From the NCBI GenBank assembly GCA_964605915.1, contig CAZSET010000160.1:1-9318 (forward strand): a stretch of 9,318 bases of DNA, given 5' to 3'. The notes under the pieces were generated by a model. That model was not told the origin of the DNA. It was given only the letters and a program-made list of their open reading frames with translations, and did no database searches. How positions within the stretch are numbered: position 1 is the first letter of the stretch; each line of letters starts with the position of its first letter. The translations under genes and the position numbers were made by a program. Of the stretch, positions 6,641 through 9,318 are shown one piece after another. The stretch comes from DAOVRD01 sp964605915 (GTDB lineage Bacteria > Planctomycetota > Brocadiia > SM23-32).

Positions 6641-6669
6641 ATTATTGAGCAGAGACCGTGCGAAGTCAA
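6641..6669 (-). promoter_or_regulatory. Sigma70-type promoter for the dapA-pilT unit
   Basis: On the minus strand the -35 is TTGACT (6664-6669), followed by a 17-base spacer and the -10 AATAAT (6641-6646). Each hexamer matches the consensus at five of six positions. Transcription would start near 6634, leaving a leader of about 85 bases before the dapA GTG. Confidence 0.7.
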
Positions 6670-6706
6670 CGGAAACGTCAGCCCGGCAGACGCGGCCACT
6701 GAGGGA

Positions 6707-6727
6707 CCGGCGAACGCCCGTCGCCGG
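6707..6727 (-). terminator. Hairpin between rpsR and the dapA promoter
   Basis: A perfect stem, CCGGCGA (6707-6713) with TCGCCGG (6721-6727), and a seven-base loop, 82 bases past the rpsR stop. The position suits a terminator for rpsR, but no T-run follows on the minus strand, so it may only be a structural repeat or a factor-dependent end. A smaller GCCC/GGGC hairpin at 6789-6800, right after the rpsR stop, is weaker. Confidence 0.3.
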
Positions 6728-6808
6728 GCTTCCCTGGGGGTCCTTCTGGCTCATGCGCCGCTGGGCGTTGCGCGGGAGCGCGCCGGATGCCCGGAAGGGC
6801 GAGACACC

Positions 6809-7039
6809 CTAGAGGTACGGCAACAGCGCCAGGAACCGCGCCCTCTTGACGGCCTGCTTGACCATCCGCTGGTGGCGGGCGCAGTTGCCCGAGCGCTTCC
6901 GACTGAACAGGGCCGCCTGGCTGGACGTGAGCCGCTGAAGGCTGTCCAGGTCTTTGTAGTCGATCGTCTTCACTTTGTCGCGACAGAAGCGACAGCGGTC
7001 GCCCGTCGTTCTTCGCTTTCGTTTCCTACGCCTTGCCAC
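6809..7039 (-). CDS. rpsR: Ribosomal protein bS18
   Basis: A 76-residue small-subunit protein that binds the platform of the 30S subunit together with bS6. The sequence CRFCRDKVKTIDYKD, GNCARHQ and the C-terminal KRARFLALLPY are diagnostic. It is the zinc-type form: C16, C19, C53 and H56 form a likely metal site, which many bS18 proteins have lost. The N-terminus is strongly basic. The chosen start is GTG ten bases after GGAGG. A TTG two codons upstream (7043-7045), only four bases after the same GGAGG, would add two residues and is a real alternative. It is unusual in standing alone: rpsF, ssb and rplI, its common operon partners, are absent. It has its own promoter and a structured leader. 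Confidence 0.95.
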   Translation of the reverse strand: MARRRKRKRRTTGDRCRFCRDKVKTIDYKDLDSLQRLTSSQAALFSRKRSGNCARHQRMVKQAVKRARFLALLPYL

Positions 7040-7050
7040 GTGCAATCAAC

Positions 7051-7110
7051 CTCCGCATTGGCTCGCGGCCTTCAGAGTATCGATCTCGATTAAAGGCCCC
7101 CGATGCAAAA
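7051..7110 (-). promoter_or_regulatory. Structured rpsR leader that can mask the Shine-Dalgarno sequence
   Basis: Nearly the whole predicted leader can fold. The outer stem pairs 7103-7110 (transcript TTTTGCAT) with 7051-7058 (transcript ATGCGGAG), eight pairs of which three are G-U. The second arm includes most of the rpsR GGAGG. The middle stem is GGCCTT/AAGGCC (7093-7098 with 7067-7072, perfect). The apical hairpin is ATCG-AGAT-CGAT (7079-7090). The 5' arm coincides with the predicted transcript start. This architecture fits translational autoregulation by a ribosomal protein, perhaps bS18 or bS6:bS18. That role is inferred, and no known motif was confirmed. Confidence 0.45.
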
Positions 7111-7115
7111 CACCC

Positions 7116-7144
7116 ATCCTAATGGCCTGAACCGCAATTGTCAA
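7116..7144 (-). promoter_or_regulatory. Sigma70-type promoter for rpsR
   Basis: On the minus strand there is a perfect -35 TTGACA (7139-7144), a 17-base spacer and a -10 TAGGAT (7116-7121, four of six consensus positions). Transcription is expected to start near 7109-7110, about 70 bases before the rpsR start. Confidence 0.7.
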
Positions 7145-7174
7145 TCAAACGTCCATGCCGCGCCGTCGGCCTCC

Positions 7175-8101
7175 CTACACGTTCGCCGGGCGGACCGGCG
7201 TTAAGTCCTGCGCCGACACCGACCGCCGCAGCTCTGCCACAACCGCCTCCGGCGGGCAAAGTAACCGGAAGGGCGTCGGTCCGGACGTCCCCAGGCCGCT
7301 GCTGACCACGAAGACGGTCCCCCCGGATCGGAACGTGCCCCGGGCCAGCCGCCTCGGCAGGCTGGAACGGGTGACCACGGCCCCGATGATGGGGAAGCGG
7401 ACCTGCCCGCCGTGCGTATGGCCGAAGAACGCCAGGCGGGCGCCGCGAGCGCTCACCTCATGGAGCACGTCCGGGCTGTGGGCGATGGCGACCGAGGGCA
7501 AGCCGTCCGGCACGCCGGCCCACGCCTGCCGGACGTCCGCCCCGAAGACGAATGCGTCCCGCAGGCCCACCACGGCGAATTGCCGTCCGTCACGCGCCTC
7601 GGCTCGTGCGCTGGCGTCGTCCAGGATCTGCACGCCTTCCTCGGCCAGGCTTGCCACCAGCCGGTCCGTCGGATTCCCAACGGTGAAGGCCCTCCGCGGG
7701 TCACCGCGCAGCAGCCCCGCGTAGGTCTGAGCGAAGCCGATCTGCGCGTAGTCATGGCCGCCGAGGACCGCGAAGCTCCCCAGCCTCGGCCGGAAGAGCG
7801 CCGCAGCCCGTGCTGCGCTCTCGATCCCCGCCGGCACGTCGATCAAATCGCCGGTGAAAAGGACCAGGTCGAAACGCTCGCCTGCCGCCAGTCGCGCCAG
7901 GAACGCCAATGCCACCTCGTCCCGGCCGCTGAAGTGCGTGTCCGTTATGTGCAGTATCTTCAACTGCGGCAGGCCCAGCGAGTCCGCGTCGAGCACCAGC
8001 CGCCGCACGCGAAACAGCCGCGGCTCCACCAGCAGCATCCACACGGCCAGCAGGATCCCTGCCGCCAGGGCTGCGCCGATCACAAAAGCCGTCCAGGGCA
8101 T
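7175..8101 (-). CDS. Membrane-tethered calcineurin-like metallophosphoesterase
   Basis: A 308-residue protein with one N-terminal membrane helix (about 5-24) and a metallophosphoesterase domain like those of the YkuE/YaeI group. Some of these act on phospholipids or lipid A precursors. Metal-site motifs appear in order: DTH (D54, H56), GDLID (D85), LGGHD (114-117, H116), AHSPD (H208) and GHTHGGQ (H228, H230). The third motif is normally GNHD/E; here the Asn is Gly at residue 115, which would remove one metal ligand. The frame is open for 29 more codons upstream, but the start at 8101 is preferred because it places the hydrophobic helix at the N-terminus and because the predicted transcript begins downstream of the longer start. 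It has only a distant GGGGA upstream. It is divergent from fxsA. The substrate is unknown; membrane attachment suggests an envelope role. Confidence 0.85.
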   Translation of the reverse strand: MPWTAFVIGAALAAGILLAVWMLLVEPRLFRVRRLVLDADSLGLPQLKILHITDTHFSGRDEVALAFLARLAAGERFDLVLFTGDLIDVPAGIESAARAAALFRPRLGSFAVLGGHDYAQIGFAQTYAGLLRGDPRRAFTVGNPTDRLVASLAEEGVQILDDASARAEARDGRQFAVVGLRDAFVFGADVRQAWAGVPDGLPSVAIAHSPDVLHEVSARGARLAFFGHTHGGQVRFPIIGAVVTRSSLPRRLARGTFRSGGTVFVVSSGLGTSGPTPFRLLCPPEAVVAELRRSVSAQDLTPVRPANV

Positions 8102-8125
8102 GGCGTTGCGGTGTCCCCGCTTTGG

Positions 8126-8154
8126 CTGAAACAGGCCCGGACATCGCTTACAAT
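8126..8154 (+). promoter_or_regulatory. Candidate promoter for fxsA
   Basis: CTGAAA (8126-8131, four of six matches to a -35), a 17-base spacer and TACAAT (8149-8154, five of six matches to a -10). Transcription would begin near 8161, about 85 bases before the fxsA ATG. Confidence 0.45.
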
Positions 8155-8186
8155 GGAGGTGAGCCGGACCGCTGGAGCGATGCGCC

Positions 8187-8216
8187 AATCTACTGCGCGC
8201 TCCTGCATTGTGTCAA
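8187..8216 (-). promoter_or_regulatory. Candidate promoter for the metallophosphoesterase gene
   Basis: On the minus strand there is a perfect -35 TTGACA (8211-8216), an 18-base spacer and TAGATT (8187-8192, four of six matches to a -10). The start near 8180 lies upstream of the predicted fxsA start in its direction of travel, so the two divergent transcripts would overlap at their 5' ends by about 20 bases. Confidence 0.5.
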
Positions 8217-8244
8217 ACAAGGCCGATTGCGCCCCGAGGCCTCC

Positions 8245-8724
8245 ATGCTGTGGAAACTGATACTGCTTCTGACGCTCGTGCCGCTGGTTGAGCTGCTGCT
8301 GCTGGTCCGGCTGACGCAGTTGTGGGGCAGCTTTTGGCTGACGGTCGGCGTCATCCTGGGCACGGGCTTGCTGGGCGCCGTATTGGCGCGGCGGGAGGGA
8401 CTGCGCGTCTTCAGCCACGTGCGGGAGCAATTGGCGCGCGGCGAGCTGCCCGCCGATGCGCTGCTCGACGGCGTGCTGATCCTCCTCGCGGCCGCTCTTC
8501 TTGTCACGCCCGGACTGCTCACGGACGCCTGCGGCTTCCTGCTACTGATCCCGCCGAGCCGAAGCCTGATCCGCAGGATGGTGAAGAAATGGGCTCGCCG
8601 GAAGATACAGGCCGGCACCATGCACGTCTACACCGCAGCGGACTTCGGCCCGATCCAGGACACTCCGCCGCCCGGTTCGCCGCCCCTTGAGGACGACGCT
8701 CCGGAGCAGGAGCCCCGCCCTTGA
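8245..8724 (+). CDS. fxsA: FxsA family membrane protein
   Basis: A 159-residue inner-membrane protein. FxsA was named in E. coli because extra copies relieve F-plasmid exclusion of phage T7; its normal role is not well defined. Family hallmarks are the N-terminal hydrophobic start (MLWKLILLLTLVPLVELLLL), a second helix at about 30-48, the REGLRVFSHVREQLARGELP region, and the signature LVTPGLLTDACGFLLLIPPS (86-105) inside a long hydrophobic segment. The C-terminal 40 residues are Pro/acidic-rich and probably disordered. The start ATG has GAGG five bases upstream. The frame extends 41 codons upstream without family resemblance. It ends 14 bases before the convergent hisD stop. Confidence 0.92.
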   Translation: MLWKLILLLTLVPLVELLLLVRLTQLWGSFWLTVGVILGTGLLGAVLARREGLRVFSHVREQLARGELPADALLDGVLILLAAALLVTPGLLTDACGFLLLIPPSRSLIRRMVKKWARRKIQAGTMHVYTAADFGPIQDTPPPGSPPLEDDAPEQEPRP

Positions 8725-8768
8725 GAGCGGTCGGCGTGCTACTGCCGTTCCTGCCCCTTGTCCTCAAG
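8686..8768. terminator. Nested inverted repeats at the fxsA/hisD convergence
   Basis: A perfect 9-base inverted repeat, CTTGAGGAC (8686-8694) with GTCCTCAAG (8760-8768), spans the facing ends of fxsA and hisD. A 6-base repeat, GCAGGA (8706-8711) with TCCTGC (8749-8754), is nested inside. Both arms extend into coding sequence, and no T-runs flank them. It may be a bidirectional end structure serving both genes. Confidence 0.35.
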
Positions 8769-9318
8769 CCGAATCCTGACCGAGCGGGCGTGGCCGCCCA
8801 GCCCCTCGGCCTCCGCCAGCCTCTCGACGCTTTCCGCGTCTTCGCTCAGGGCCCCGGCCTCATACGAGATGAGGCTGGAGCGCTTCAGGAAGTCGTTGGC
8901 CGTCAGGCCGCTGGAGAAACGGGCGGTCCGCGACGTGGGCAGGACGTGGGATGGGCCGGCGACGTAATCGCCGACGGCGACGGGTGACCACTGGCCCACG
9001 AATATGGCCCCGGCGTGCCGGACCCGCTCGGCCACCTGTGCGGCGTCACGGGTCATGACCTCCAGGTGCTCCGGGGCCAGCTCGTTGGTCAGCTCGATGG
9101 CCTCGTCAATCGAAGAAGTGACGATCACGGCGCCGTACGCTTCCAGGCACACGCGCGCCACTTCGGCGCGGGGGAGCCTGCGCAGTTGCTCCTCGATGGC
9201 TCTGAGCGTCTCCGCGGCCAGCTCCTCGCTGTCCGTCAGGAGGATGGCGGAGCCGGGATTGTGCTCGGCCTGCGCCATCAGGTCGCGTGCGTTTTCGGGC
9301 TTGACGCTCCCGCCGTAC
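8739..9318 (-). CDS. hisD: Histidinol dehydrogenase, C-terminal part (edge-truncated, chimeric 5' edge)
   Basis: The last 180 or so residues of HisD, the zinc- and NAD-dependent enzyme that oxidises L-histidinol to histidine in two steps. The frame keeps AQAEH (Gln and His = Q259 and H262 of the E. coli zinc site), APEHLEV (catalytic Glu/His pair, E326/H327), WSPVAVGDYVAGPSHVLPT (including the D360 ligand) and GGHARSV (H419 ligand). The family length is about 430, so more than half lies beyond the window. The in-frame ATG at 9278 is not the true start. Upstream of about 9283, the residues expected in HisD (ADxxANPxxVAAD) are replaced by YGGSVKPENARDLMAQ, a triosephosphate isomerase motif. The join falls on a DLMAQ-like stretch that both families share. 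The gene converges on fxsA with 14 bases between the stops. Confidence 0.88.
   Translation of the reverse strand, partial: YGGSVKPENARDLMAQAEHNPGSAILLTDSEELAAETLRAIEEQLRRLPRAEVARVCLEAYGAVIVTSSIDEAIELTNELAPEHLEVMTRDAAQVAERVRHAGAIFVGQWSPVAVGDYVAGPSHVLPTSRTARFSSGLTANDFLKRSSLISYEAGALSEDAESVERLAEAEGLGGHARSVRIRLEDKGQERQ
9270..9318 (-). other. Triosephosphate isomerase-like tail joined to hisD
   Basis: The outermost 49 bases encode YGGSVKPENARDLMAQ, which matches the conserved phosphate-binding loop region near the C-terminus of TpiA (YGGSV, then KPEN, then LMAQ). TpiA would continue with a PDIDGALVGGAS-like stretch, but here HisD sequence follows in frame. It is either an assembly chimera at a short shared word or a genuine recombination. 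It is not a normal part of HisD. Confidence 0.6.

Noticed and set aside
6789..6800. Small GCCC/GGGC hairpin right after rpsR as terminator
   Set aside because: Only four pairs and no T-run; too weak to call.
7046..7110. Known bS6:bS18 leader motif
   Set aside because: A CCG occurs next to a stem, but I could not place it in the published bulge context. It is kept only as a general candidate leader.
8102..8188. 29-codon upstream extension of the metallophosphoesterase
   Set aside because: It would place the membrane helix internally, and it starts upstream of the predicted transcript start near 8180.
1..9318. CRISPR arrays, tRNA or rRNA genes, phage genes
   Set aside because: No spaced direct-repeat series, no tRNA-like cloverleaf or CCA end, and no rRNA or phage structural sequence was seen on either strand.

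Overview
The window is high-GC bacterial DNA, probably chromosomal. The best guess at origin is a Planctomycetota or related PVC-type lineage, held with low confidence. It rests on the planctomycete-like membrane-anchored GspE/PilB-type protein, a CvpA protein carrying DxNxNG calcium loops, and rpsR standing apart from the usual rpsF-ssb-rplI neighbours. No database was searched.

Left end (1-1610): remnants of an IS3-family transposase (orfA and orfB pieces in overlapping frames, both broken), a gap with nothing recognisable, then an unidentified polytopic membrane protein of about 386 residues on the minus strand. By eye this part is less GC-rich than the rest and looks like accessory DNA.

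Centre (1785-6669): a minus-strand unit read from a good sigma70-type promoter. The order is dapA family (lysine/cell-wall precursor synthesis), an intact PilT-type hexameric ATPase, a membrane-anchored PilB/GspE-like protein with a degenerate nucleotide site (Walker A Lys replaced by Arg), and a CvpA-family membrane protein with a C-terminal calcium-binding tail. The last three are closely packed and probably work together at the inner membrane. No pilin, PilC/GspF platform protein or secretin is present. A hairpin after cvpA may end the unit. This group is the best candidate for an undescribed system.

Right part (6707-8768): solitary rpsR (zinc-type bS18) with its own promoter and a leader that can fold to cover the Shine-Dalgarno sequence; a membrane-tethered calcineurin-type metallophosphoesterase; and, divergently, fxsA. 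The divergent promoters are arranged so that the two 5' ends would overlap.

Right edge (8739-9318): the C-terminal part of hisD, converging on fxsA. Its last roughly 40 bases read as a triosephosphate isomerase motif instead of HisD, so the edge is a chimeric join, either in the genome or in the assembly.
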